Of a stretch of DNA of 64,000 nt, positions 1 through 8,466 are shown piece after piece. Under the pieces are notes generated by a model, which made no database searches, was not told the DNA's origin, and saw nothing but the letters and a program-made list of their open reading frames with translations. Origin of the DNA: JAXDJJ01 sp034665745. GTDB lineage: Bacteria; Actinomycetota; CADDZG01; WHSQ01. Numbering within the stretch: the first letter of the stretch is position 1; every line of letters begins with the position of its first letter. The stretch is from assembly GCA_034665745.1 (NCBI GenBank), contig JAXDJJ010000078.1, positions 1 through 64,000 of the forward strand, given 5' to 3'. The translations under genes and the position numbers were made by a program.

Positions 1-321
<321 letters not shown>

Positions 322-496
322 GATTTTGAATCTTGGAATCAGCTTCGAACAACTAACGAATATATCGAAAGCGTCTTTGGCCGAATTTATTTCTTTGTGG
401 AATTACTTCTTATGTCAAAGGTCCCCTTACGAGGATCTCAGTGACAAGGGTCCACTGGTCTCCGAATCAGAAACACAAGCGAGTTTCTGACCGGCA

Positions 497-523
497 GGCA
501 CACTATTCAGTACTCAAGGTTCT
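497..523 (-). promoter_or_regulatory. boxA-like antitermination motif of the rRNA leader
   Basis: On the minus strand the stretch CTTGAGTACTGAATAGTGTG closely resembles the boxA region of mycobacterial and streptomycete rRNA leaders (CTTTGAGAACTCAAYAGYGTG type), where NusB/NusE nucleate antitermination. It lies about 180 nt before the 16S 5' end. A second weaker boxA-like or -35-like sequence, CTTTGACATAAG, lies at 410-421. Confidence 0.6.
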
Positions 524-540
524 TTCGTTCTTCTCCTGAC

Positions 541-573
541 AAAACAAAACGCCGGTCCGAACATCAACCGGCG
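541..573 (-). terminator. Intrinsic-terminator-like hairpin upstream of the 16S gene
   Basis: On the minus strand a 7-bp stem, CGCCGGT/ACCGGCG, with a 10-nt loop is followed by TTTTGTTTTG. It looks like a good rho-independent terminator, but lies only about 20 nt upstream of the boxA-like motif. It may block read-through from the gene ending at 828, or it may lie inside the rRNA leader. Confidence 0.65.
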
Positions 574-782
574 AGCAGCCAAGCTCCTGGACTTGCTAGT
601 TCAGGTGCCGAATAGGCAACTCTCCTGTCTGTTCGGTGGACGCCCCTCCGGCAGGAGAGCCAGCGAGGCGGGTTTCCAACGTTCTGCTGTGAATACAGCC
701 TGCGTAATTTACCAGGCTTCCCGCCTGTGGTTCAACCCTTTCTTCAGGGCGCCTCCAGGCGGTCTCTACAGAGGGTGAAACT
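574..782 (-). other. Non-coding region upstream of the rRNA operon
   Basis: No convincing gene is seen here. The minus strand has an 8-bp inverted repeat (CTCTCCTG at 652-659 pairing with CAGGAGAG at 620-627). A weak promoter-like pair, TTGAAC (730-735) and TAAATT (706-711) with 18-nt spacing, could start the rRNA transcript. Both are only suggestive. The region 324-540 holds the rRNA leader and nothing else I recognise. Confidence 0.35.
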
Positions 783-818
783 CGGGGCCCAGGCTCGGTA
801 TTCCCGGCCTGGGCCCCG
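783..818 (-). terminator. Terminator of the TIG-repeat protein gene
   Basis: A perfect 12-bp inverted repeat (CGGGGCCCAGGC/GCCTGGGCCCCG) with a 12-nt loop begins 10 nt after the stop codon at 828. The U-tract after it is poor (GAGTTTCACC), so termination may be incomplete. Confidence 0.6.
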
Positions 819-827
819 CTTGGATCG

Positions 828-2936
828 TTAGTTGTGGCGGTGCCTACGGATCGGAGAGGTCGCCCGGCGGCACAGATCCTGGGTGTCCTCGAGCTTGACT
901 GCCCGGGCACGGTAGTAGCCCTTGCGGTCACGAAGCTCGGTGGAGAACAGACCGTCCGCGCCCGTGTTGACCACCCTGATCGTGTTCCAGGTGCCGTTCA
1001 CCCGGCGCTGGATCTTGACGGCAACATCAACCTCGCAACCGGCGAAGTTGTCCACCGCGCTCACCTGGCCGGCCACCGCGAGGTGCCCGGAGAGCGACAA
1101 CGAGACGGTGCGAGCGTGGATGTCTTGGACGACGAAGCTCTGATTGCTCGTCCCCGTCCCGGTCGGCGAAGTTACCGTGATGACACCATCAGCTGCACCG
1201 GTTGGGACGATCGCAGTGATCTGTGTGTCCGAGTCGACGCTGAAGCTGGCGGTGATGCTGTTGAAGTTCACAGCGGTCGCGTTGTCGAAGTTCTGTCCGG
1301 TGATCGTCACGTACGTACCGACCGGGCCGCTCGGCGGCGTGAAGTACGCGATCTGCGGGATCGGGGCGACGGTGAAGTCGGTCGCGCTCGTGGCGGTGCC
1401 GGCGGAGTTCTGGACCTGGATTTTGCCGGTCGTCGCTCCGGCGGGAACCGTTGCCGTGATGCGCGTGGCGGAGTTAACCGTGTAGGTCGCGGCCACACCG
1501 TTGAAGCGCACCGCACTGATACCGGTGAAGTTGGTGCCGTTGATCTGCACCGAGGAGCCAACGGGTCCAGTAGCCGGCGTGAACGTGGTGATCGTCGGTA
1601 CCTGGGTGACTATGAAGTCGGTGGCGCTGGTGCCCGTGCCGTTGGCGTTGGCGATCGTGATGCGGCCGGTCGTAGCACCGGTCGGTACCGTGGTCGTGAT
1701 CTGCGTGCTCGAGTTGACCGTGAACGCAGCATTCACGCCGTTGAACTTCACCGTGACAGTGCCACTGAAGTCGGCTCCCGTGATCGTCACGCTCGAGCCC
1801 ACCGGCCCGTTGGTCGGGGTGAACGACGTGATCGACGGAGCCGACGGTGTGACCGTGAAGTCCGTCGCGGAAGTCGCGCTTCCGTTCGGAGTCGTAACCA
1901 CGATCTTGCCGGTCGATGCGTTGGTCGGAACCGTTGCGGTGATGCGGCCCGAATTGTTGACCGTGAAGGTTGCGGTAGCACCATTGAACGTCACCGCGGT
2001 AGCTCCGGTGAAGTTGGTGCCGTTGATCTGCACGCTCGTACCCTTGGGGCCGCTGCTTGGCGTGAACGACGTGATGGTCGGTCCCGAAGGCGTAACCGTG
2101 AAGCTGCTCGAACTGGTGCCCGTGCCGGCCGAGGTGACGACCGAGATGGCTCCGGTCCCCGCTCCCGTAGGAACGGTGGCGGTGATCTGCGTCGGGCCGT
2201 TGACGGTGTACGTCGTGGCGTTGGTGCCTGCGAAGCGCACCGCGGTAGCACCGGTGAAGTTCGTTCCGGTGATGACGACCGAGGTGCCCGGTGCCCCACT
2301 GCTAGGCGTGAAGCCCGAGATCGTCGGGGGGCCCGAAGGAGTGACGTCGAAGCTGGCCGCGCTGGTGCCGGTTCCGGCCGAGCTGACGACCGAGATCGGA
2401 CCGTCCGTCGCCGCGGACGGAACGGTTGCGGTGATCTGCGTGTTCGAGTTGACGGTGTACGTCGTTGCCGCGGTGCCGTTGAAGCGCACCGAGGTCGCGC
2501 CGTTGAAGTTGGTGCCCGTGATGACGACCGACTGGCCGATGGGACCGCTGGTAGGACTGAACGACGAGACCGTGGGAGTGACGGCGGGGGTCACGTCGAA
2601 GTTCGTTGAGCTCGTGCCTGTACCTCCACCGGGAACGGTCACCGCGATCGGACCGTCGGTCGCACCCGTCGGAACCGCTGCAGTTATCTGGGTGGCAGAG
2701 TTGACCGTGAAGGTCGCGTCGGTGCCGTTGAACTCGACACGGTTCGCACCGGTGAAGTTCGTACCCGTGATGACTACGTTCGTTCCTACAGGTCCGCTCG
2801 TCGGCGAGAACGACGTAACCGTAGGCGTTGCGCCTGCGAAGGCTGGTGCCGCGAGTACAGAGACGAGTTGTAGCAAGACCAACAACACCGTCGCGAGGGA
2901 ACCGCGCCGAAGTCCAACACCTGTTGCTCTGATCAT
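828..2936 (-). CDS. Secreted IPT/TIG-repeat protein
   Basis: The 702-aa protein has an N-terminal signal peptide (basic start, hydrophobic stretch near residues 15-32, likely cleavage after AFA). Seven tandem immunoglobulin-like IPT/TIG repeats of about 80 residues follow, each opening with a variant of PTITSFTPSSGPVGTSV and containing an ITGTNF-like turn. The last 95 residues form a different beta-type domain (ITG-less, with VNGTWN) ending in a basic tail. There is no LPXTG anchor or transmembrane segment, so it is probably secreted or loosely bound to the envelope. Such repeats are common in adhesins and extracellular binding proteins; the ligand is unknown. The start has an AAGGAA ribosome-binding site. 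The gene follows tyrS after a terminator and precedes the rRNA operon, so it is probably transcribed alone. Confidence 0.85.
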   Translation of the reverse strand: MIRATGVGLRRGSLATVLLVLLQLVSVLAAPAFAGATPTVTSFSPTSGPVGTNVVITGTNFTGANRVEFNGTDATFTVNSATQITAAVPTGATDGPIAVTVPGGGTGTSSTNFDVTPAVTPTVSSFSPTSGPIGQSVVITGTNFNGATSVRFNGTAATTYTVNSNTQITATVPSAATDGPISVVSSAGTGTSAASFDVTPSGPPTISGFTPSSGAPGTSVVITGTNFTGATAVRFAGTNATTYTVNGPTQITATVPTGAGTGAISVVTSAGTGTSSSSFTVTPSGPTITSFTPSSGPKGTSVQINGTNFTGATAVTFNGATATFTVNNSGRITATVPTNASTGKIVVTTPNGSATSATDFTVTPSAPSITSFTPTNGPVGSSVTITGADFSGTVTVKFNGVNAAFTVNSSTQITTTVPTGATTGRITIANANGTGTSATDFIVTQVPTITTFTPATGPVGSSVQINGTNFTGISAVRFNGVAATYTVNSATRITATVPAGATTGKIQVQNSAGTATSATDFTVAPIPQIAYFTPPSGPVGTYVTITGQNFDNATAVNFNSITASFSVDSDTQITAIVPTGAADGVITVTSPTGTGTSNQSFVVQDIHARTVSLSLSGHLAVAGQVSAVDNFAGCEVDVAVKIQRRVNGTWNTIRVVNTGADGLFSTELRDRKGYYRARAVKLEDTQDLCRRATSPIRRHRHN

Positions 2937-3041
2937 CGAAGTTCCTTTCCTAGTTCTGCCCGCTGCATGTCCGGTCCGCCCGGTTCTGGAAGGTTATGGG
3001 CGGAATGGTAACGCTCTGTGGTCACAGACGCACGGAACGGC

Positions 3042-3061
3042 AGAAAAGTTCCGGCCCGGAA
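3042..3061 (-). terminator. Probable terminator of tyrS
   Basis: On the minus strand a TTCCG-GGC-CGGAA hairpin is followed directly by CTTTTCT, starting 5 nt after the tyrS stop codon. It is short but well placed to separate tyrS from the TIG-repeat gene. Confidence 0.6.
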
Positions 3062-3065
3062 GGTC

Positions 3066-4286
3066 CTAGGCCTCGGCGAGCCTGACGAACCGGCGCTTCC
3101 CGACCTGAACCAGGGCCCCCCGCAACTCCTCGAGCGGGACCTCTTCGAGGGTGACCGTGACCCCATCGACCTTGACCCCCTGCTGGGCGATCAAACGACG
3201 AGCCTCCGAGCGGGATGCCACCAAACCGAGTTCTGCGAGCACCCGGGGCAGGTAGACACGTTCCCCGTCGATCGCGCTCGGCGGGATCGGATGTACCGGA
3301 ACCTCTTCTGGAGCGGCATGGTCCTTGAACTGGCGATCGAAGGCCGCCTCGGCTCGGGTCGCGGCATCGTCATCGTGGTACAGGCTCACGACCGCCCGGG
3401 CCACCCGCCTCTTGGCGTCGCCTGCCTTCGGGCCTCCCCCGGCCGCAACCGCCGAGATCTCTTTCACCTCAGCGGGTTCCAACTCCGTCGCGAGGTTCGC
3501 GTAGCGCGGGACCAGCTTGTCCGGGATGCTCATCACCTTGCCGAACATCTCTTCGGGCGATTCCCGGACCCCTATGTAGTTGCCCAGGGACTGCGACATC
3601 TTCTGCACGCCATCGAGCCCCTCGAGCAGAGGCATGGTCATCGCTATCTGGGGAGGCTGTCCGAACGACCGCTGCAGGTCCCGGCCTACGATCAGGTTGA
3701 AGAGCTGGTCGGTCCCTCCGAGCTCGACGTCGGCCTTGACCGCCACCGAGTCGTACCCCTGCAGCAAGGGGTACATGAATTCGACGATCGATATCGGGCG
3801 CTGTTCCTTGTAGCGCTTCGAGAAGTCATCGCGCTCCAGCATCTGCGCGACCGTGTAGCGCGAGGTGAGGTTGAGGAGGTCGGGCAGATCTAACGGCTCG
3901 AGCCATTCGGAGTTGTAGCGGACCTCGAGGTTGTCCGAGCTCAGGATGTCCATCAGTGGCTTGAGGCATGCAGCTGCGTTCGCCTCGACCTCTTCCTTGG
4001 TCAACTGGGGCCGCGTTTCCGACTTCCCCGACGGGTCTCCGATGCGAGCCGTGAAATCTCCGAGGATCAACACGGCGGTGTGGCCTGCATCCTGGAAGTC
4101 GCGGAGTTTCCGCAGCGGTACGGCCCAGCCGAGGGTGACGTCCCGTGCGGTGGGGTCCAGGCCCAGCTTGACCCGCAACTTCTTGCCCTCTTTCAGGCGC
4201 TCGGCAAGGTCCTCCGTCTTAACCACGTGCTCCGCCCGCCTGGTGAGCTTTTCCAGCGTCGGGTCGGGCCCAGATCCAGGGGTCAT
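3066..4286 (-). CDS. tyrS: Tyrosyl-tRNA synthetase
   Basis: This 406-aa class I aminoacyl-tRNA synthetase charges tRNA-Tyr in the cytoplasm. The catalytic Rossmann domain (about 35-240) has DPTARDVTLGW (44-54), the GDFTARIGDPSG stretch, and the tyrosine-site segment GGTDQLFN (190-197). An S4-type RNA-binding domain occupies the C-terminus (about 340-406). The layout resembles the TyrZ-like group of bacterial TyrRS. Both signature motifs are variants: the usual HIGH is TLGW (51-54) and KMSKS is KMSQS (229-233). The rest of the active site looks intact, so I regard it as functional. It is divergent from the penicillin-binding protein gene across only 45 bp, and a small terminator follows it. 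Confidence 0.95.
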   Translation of the reverse strand: MTPGSGPDPTLEKLTRRAEHVVKTEDLAERLKEGKKLRVKLGLDPTARDVTLGWAVPLRKLRDFQDAGHTAVLILGDFTARIGDPSGKSETRPQLTKEEVEANAAACLKPLMDILSSDNLEVRYNSEWLEPLDLPDLLNLTSRYTVAQMLERDDFSKRYKEQRPISIVEFMYPLLQGYDSVAVKADVELGGTDQLFNLIVGRDLQRSFGQPPQIAMTMPLLEGLDGVQKMSQSLGNYIGVRESPEEMFGKVMSIPDKLVPRYANLATELEPAEVKEISAVAAGGGPKAGDAKRRVARAVVSLYHDDDAATRAEAAFDRQFKDHAAPEEVPVHPIPPSAIDGERVYLPRVLAELGLVASRSEARRLIAQQGVKVDGVTVTLEEVPLEELRGALVQVGKRRFVRLAEA

Positions 4287-4331
4287 AGGCGGCGATGCTA
4301 GTCCACCGCCGTAAAGAGGGCCCTCGATAGG

Positions 4332-6932
4332 ATGGGTCGCTCCATGCGGATCAAAACCCCACGAACCTCAGCCGTCCTCATCGCGCTCCTGGCCGTGATC
4401 TCTACGTCGTGCTCGCAACTCAACAACCTGCCGAGGATCACCGCCGAGGATCTCGCTCCCCCGAAGCTCGCGGAATCGTCGAAGATCTACTCCTCGAACG
4501 GGAGTCTCATCACCACCCTGCACGAGGAACAGAACCGCACGATCATCCCGATCGAGAAGATGCCCCTCGACGTCCAACACGCAGTGATCGCGATCGAGGA
4601 CGAGCGCTTCTACGAACACGACGGGGTCGACGTCCGCGCCGTCATCCGAGCGATCGTTGCCAACGCAACGAGTGGCGAGATCAAAGAGGGTGGGTCGACC
4701 ATCACCCAGCAGTACGTGAAGAACGTACTCATCTCTCCCGGGGAGACCGCTCCCAAGACGATCCAAAGGAAGTTGGACGAGGCAGCTCTCGCTCGCCAGC
4801 TCGAGACCAAACTCAGCAAGGACGAGATCCTCGAGCGCTATCTCAACACCGTCTACTTCGGGGAAGGCGCCTACGGGATCGAAGCGGCTGCTAAGACCTA
4901 CTTCGGCAAGCCCGCCCGCAAGCTCAGCCTTCCTCAATCCGCGATGTTGGCCGGGATCATCCGACTGCCCGAGCAGTACGACCCCTACAAGAACAAGGAG
5001 GCCGCACGCCAGCGGCGGAACCTCGTGCTCTCGAAGATGGAAGAACTCGGGTACGCGGACTCAGCAGCGGCCGCGAAAGCAGAGGCATCCAAGATCCACC
5101 TACAGCGCGTGACGTTGAAGGACGCGTACCCGGCGCCGTACTTCATCGACTACGTCCAGCGTCTCATCACCTACCACCCGAGCTTCCGTGCCTTAGGTAA
5201 GACCGTCGCGCAACGGACCCAACGGCTGTTCAAGGGCGGACTGAAGATCTTCACGACCGTCGATCTCGAGATGCAAGCGGCCGCCGACGCCGCGACGCAC
5301 GAGATCCTTCCGAACGACAGCGACCCCCACACCTCGCTCGTTGCGGTCGACCCGACGAACGGTGCAGTGCGCGCGATGGTCGGGGGCCGCGACTTCTTCG
5401 CCACACCGAAGAAGGACCCCTATTCGAAGCTGAACCTTGCGATCCTGGCCAAGCCCGACCTCGGCTGCGTTCGGTCGGGTGAGGGCAAGAAGTGCGACCT
5501 CCGCGCTCCCGGTTCGGGCCGGCAAGCGGGCTCCTCCTTCAAACCGTTCGCCTTGGCTGCCGCGATCGAGCAAGGGGTTTCTCTCGCCAAGACCTACAAG
5601 GCTGGGGCCGAGATCACGTTCCCGGGAGCCGACAACGGCGCCGACTACACCGTCCACAACTACGAGGGCGGAAGTTTCGGCGACACGCTGTCCCTCCTCG
5701 AGGCAACGGTGTTCAGTGTCAACGTCGTGTACGCCCAGGTCATCAAGGAGATCGGTCCCGAGAACGTCGCCCAGGTCGCTACAGACATGGGGATCACGAC
5801 ACCTCTGTGCACGACCTGCCTCTCGACCGCGCTCGGCTCGAATGAGGTGAACCCGTTGGACATGGCTTCCGCCTACGGCACGTTCGCCGCGAGCGGAACC
5901 CGCCATCCTCCGTACGGCATCACCAAGATCGTGGATGCGGACGGCAAGGCCCTGTACGACGCCGAGGACGACCCGACCCTAGAAGCGAGTGACGCGATCG
6001 CCCCTGCGGTTGCGTACCTGACAACTACCGCTCTCGAGCAGGTCATCCAGCGCGGCACCGGCGTCAATGCGAAGCTCGACCGGCCGGCGGCGGGCAAGAC
6101 CGGAACCGCACAGGAGTACAGGGATGCATGGTTCGCCGGTTACACGCCGGACCTAGCCGCCGCGGTGTGGGTCGGTTACCCCGAAGGCCAGATCGAGATG
6201 AAACCGAGTTGCTCCGGGCTCAGTCCGTGCAAACCAACGCGGACGGTAAGTGGGAGCGGCGTGACCGGTGGCTCGTGGCCGGCGATGATCTGGCAGCGCT
6301 TCATGCTGCGCGCGCTGTCTGGCGTTCCGGCGGACGCGTTCGACATCCCCAGCGTCGGATTCGTCACCAGGGTCATCGACACACGCAAGGGCAACTGTCT
6401 CGCTGGGAACTTCACGCCCGACGAGTTCAAGGCGACGGCAACCTTCGCTCAGGGGACGGCTCCGAAACAGGAGTGCCGCTTCGATAGCCGTGGCAAAGAG
6501 GTTCCCGATGTCTTCGGTTTCCCCATCGACGACGCACGCGACATCATCGAGGGCGAAGGTTTCGTGGTGGAAACGATCCAGGAATATTCGGCGACCTATC
6601 CGCCCGGCACGGTCATCGGACAAGATCCGGGCGGCGATGACAGGGCACCGGCGGGGTCAACGATCCTCCTTGTCGTATCGACCACCGACCGGAGTGATCA
6701 AGGGCAAGACGGCAATCGCGACACCGCGACCGTCCCCGACGTTCTCGGTCTCCCCGAGTCGGACGCCCGCGAGCGCCTGGAGGGCTCGGGCTTCCACGTC
6801 GAGATCATCCACGAGGCTGAATCGTCCAAGGGGCATGCGAAGAACCACCGCGGTGAGGTATGGAAGCAGAGCCCCGGAGGTGGAACGGAAGCCGAGCGAG
6901 GCTCGACCGTGACTATCTGGGTGAACCCCTAG
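4332..6932 (+). CDS. Bifunctional class A penicillin-binding protein with two PASTA domains
   Basis: The 866-aa protein polymerises and crosslinks peptidoglycan outside the membrane. A GT51 transglycosylase domain (about 60-235) carries EDERFYEHDG (89-98) and GGSTITQQ (120-127). A transpeptidase domain (about 320-640) has the nucleophile motif SSFK near 401, an SVN motif near 460 and KTGTAQ near 587. Two PASTA domains follow (about 720-790 and 800-866), each beginning VPDV. The N-terminal hydrophobic stretch is short and ends in ISTSC, which resembles but does not fit a lipobox; it is more likely a short signal anchor. A second ATG at 4344 is an equally plausible start. The stop codon is 5 bp from the convergent mpg gene. 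Confidence 0.93.
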   Translation: MGRSMRIKTPRTSAVLIALLAVISTSCSQLNNLPRITAEDLAPPKLAESSKIYSSNGSLITTLHEEQNRTIIPIEKMPLDVQHAVIAIEDERFYEHDGVDVRAVIRAIVANATSGEIKEGGSTITQQYVKNVLISPGETAPKTIQRKLDEAALARQLETKLSKDEILERYLNTVYFGEGAYGIEAAAKTYFGKPARKLSLPQSAMLAGIIRLPEQYDPYKNKEAARQRRNLVLSKMEELGYADSAAAAKAEASKIHLQRVTLKDAYPAPYFIDYVQRLITYHPSFRALGKTVAQRTQRLFKGGLKIFTTVDLEMQAAADAATHEILPNDSDPHTSLVAVDPTNGAVRAMVGGRDFFATPKKDPYSKLNLAILAKPDLGCVRSGEGKKCDLRAPGSGRQAGSSFKPFALAAAIEQGVSLAKTYKAGAEITFPGADNGADYTVHNYEGGSFGDTLSLLEATVFSVNVVYAQVIKEIGPENVAQVATDMGITTPLCTTCLSTALGSNEVNPLDMASAYGTFAASGTRHPPYGITKIVDADGKALYDAEDDPTLEASDAIAPAVAYLTTTALEQVIQRGTGVNAKLDRPAAGKTGTAQEYRDAWFAGYTPDLAAAVWVGYPEGQIEMKPSCSGLSPCKPTRTVSGSGVTGGSWPAMIWQRFMLRALSGVPADAFDIPSVGFVTRVIDTRKGNCLAGNFTPDEFKATATFAQGTAPKQECRFDSRGKEVPDVFGFPIDDARDIIEGEGFVVETIQEYSATYPPGTVIGQDPGGDDRAPAGSTILLVVSTTDRSDQGQDGNRDTATVPDVLGLPESDARERLEGSGFHVEIIHEAESSKGHAKNHRGEVWKQSPGGGTEAERGSTVTIWVNP

Positions 6933-6937
6933 TCAGA

Positions 6938-7540
6938 TCAGCGCGGCCGGGACGCATACGGATGTCCCGGAACCACGAAGCGCCATGGGATGTCGTCACC
7001 GCGCCCTGACGAGAGACCGATACGTGCGGTCTGGGATACCGGACCGCTGCGCATCCCCACCGTAGTGGGGTCCTCGGCACAGAAGAACTCGCCTCCTCGC
7101 AATAGCGTGGCACCGTTGTGGCGCTTGTCGATACCCATCGCCTGGGCGAGCCGGGCGGGTCCTGACGCCAACAAGCGGTCCTTGGCTATGCCGGGCCGGT
7201 TCTTGCGCATCAACTCGATCCCCTCTACGGGCTCGCCCGCTCGCATCAGAACCGCTTCGCATTCGCCGTCGCGCGCGCAGACGATGTTCGTGCACCAGTG
7301 CATCCCGTAGGTGAAATAGACGTAGAGGTACCCGGGGGGGCCGTACATGACCTCGGTGCGCGGGGTGATGCCTCTATATCCATGCGACCCCGGATCGATC
7401 CGGCCCCGATACGCCTCGGTCTCTACGAGCCGCACCGCAATCCTCCCCTTGGGATGATCGTGCACGAAGAGGCAACCGATCAGATCTTTGGCAACCGTCA
7501 GCGCATCGCGCGCGTAGAAGCGTTGAGGTAAACGCCTCAA
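6938..7540 (-). CDS. mpg: 3-methyladenine DNA glycosylase (AAG/MPG family)
   Basis: This 200-aa base-excision repair enzyme removes alkylated purines from DNA. It matches the AAG fold: VETEAYRG holds the catalytic glutamate, MYGPPGYLYVYFTYGMHWC is the family signature, and ASGPARLAQAMGID lies further on. Its length is normal for bacterial members. It starts with TTG and its TTGA start overlaps the argF stop by 4 nt, so it is translationally coupled to argF. That pairing says little about function. Confidence 0.93.
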   Translation of the reverse strand: MRRLPQRFYARDALTVAKDLIGCLFVHDHPKGRIAVRLVETEAYRGRIDPGSHGYRGITPRTEVMYGPPGYLYVYFTYGMHWCTNIVCARDGECEAVLMRAGEPVEGIELMRKNRPGIAKDRLLASGPARLAQAMGIDKRHNGATLLRGGEFFCAEDPTTVGMRSGPVSQTARIGLSSGRGDDIPWRFVVPGHPYASRPR

Positions 7541-8451
7541 CCAAGAAGCCAGGCCAGCAGAGCCTTCTGCGTATGCAGCCGGTTCTCAGCCTGGTCCCAT
7601 ACGACCGAACGCGGCCCGTCTAGGACGTCGGCGGTTATCTCTTGTCCACGATGCGCAGGCAAACAGTGCATCACGATGGACTCGGGGTCGGCTTGAGCCA
7701 CGACATCGGCGTTCAATTGGTAGCGCTCGAACAGCTTGGACCGGGCCTCGGTCTCCGACTCCTGCCCCATGCTTGCCCACACGTCCGTGTACAGCACGTG
7801 CGCGCCAACAACCGCCTCGGCAACGACATCAGTGACCACAACTCGGGCCCGGGTCTCGGCGGCGATCTCGCGACAGCGATCGACCACCTGAGGATATGGC
7901 TCGTAGCCTTCGGGGCACGCAACCCGGATGTCCATCCCAAGCTTGATCCCACCGAACATCAATGAGTGGGCGACGTTGTTTCCATCGCCGAGGTACGCGA
8001 ATGCCACCGACGCAAGATCGCCCCGCTTCTCGCGGACGGTCTGCAGGTCTGCGAGACACTGGCATGGATGCTCGAAGTCGCTTAAGGCATTGATCACCGG
8101 CACTGACGCTGAGTCGGCAAGACGTTCGAGTCTGTCCTGACCGAACGTCCGAACCACGATCGCGTCCACGTAACGCGACAGAACGGTGCCCGTGTCCTCG
8201 ATCGTCTCTCCCCTGCCCAGCTGGAGCTCGTCGCCGCGCAACACGATCGGGTGGCCGCCCATCGAGCTAACCGCGGCTTCGAATGACACGCGCGTTCGTG
8301 TCGAGGGCTTCTCGAAGATGAGCGCCACTTGCTTGCCTGCGAGTCGTTGGCTGAAGGCTCCCGGGTCCCGCTTGGCGGCGTCGGCTTCGTTAAGGAGGTG
8401 CCACAGCTCTTCAGAAGAGAGGTCGTCTACAGACAGGAGATCTCGGTCCAC
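7537..8451 (-). CDS. argF: Ornithine carbamoyltransferase
   Basis: This 304-aa enzyme makes citrulline from ornithine and carbamoyl phosphate in arginine synthesis. The carbamoyl-phosphate loop STRTR is at 50-54, HPCQ at 128-131, and the ornithine-site motif HCLPAHRG near 263. These distinguish it from the aspartate enzyme PyrB at 38580-39521. It starts with GTG, 15 nt after the pheT stop, and no other arginine genes are present. The carbamoyl phosphate would come from carA/carB in this window. Confidence 0.96.
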   Translation of the reverse strand: MDRDLLSVDDLSSEELWHLLNEADAAKRDPGAFSQRLAGKQVALIFEKPSTRTRVSFEAAVSSMGGHPIVLRGDELQLGRGETIEDTGTVLSRYVDAIVVRTFGQDRLERLADSASVPVINALSDFEHPCQCLADLQTVREKRGDLASVAFAYLGDGNNVAHSLMFGGIKLGMDIRVACPEGYEPYPQVVDRCREIAAETRARVVVTDVVAEAVVGAHVLYTDVWASMGQESETEARSKLFERYQLNADVVAQADPESIVMHCLPAHRGQEITADVLDGPRSVVWDQAENRLHTQKALLAWLLG

Positions 8452-8466
8452 GCCGCAGCCTTTCGG

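Noticed and set aside
410..424. TTGACA as a -35 box for the rRNA promoter
   Set aside because: No convincing -10 lies 16-18 nt downstream, and the sequence also resembles boxA; I left it unannotated.
596..931. 111-codon minus-strand frame spanning the end of the TIG gene and the rRNA leader
   Set aside because: It overlaps the TIG C-terminus and the terminator in another frame and has no features of a gene.
834..3069. Two long plus-strand open frames (591 and 522 codons) over the TIG gene
   Set aside because: They are antisense to seven tandem TIG repeats and show repeated Val/Pro/Arg-rich shadow sequence; no domain or ribosome-binding site supports them.
4344..4425. Penicillin-binding protein as a lipoprotein (ISTSC)
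   Set aside because: Position -3 is Ser, not Leu/Val/Ile, so the lipobox is not met; a short signal anchor is more likely.
5193..5906. 237-codon minus-strand frame
   Set aside because: It is antisense to the transpeptidase domain of the penicillin-binding protein.
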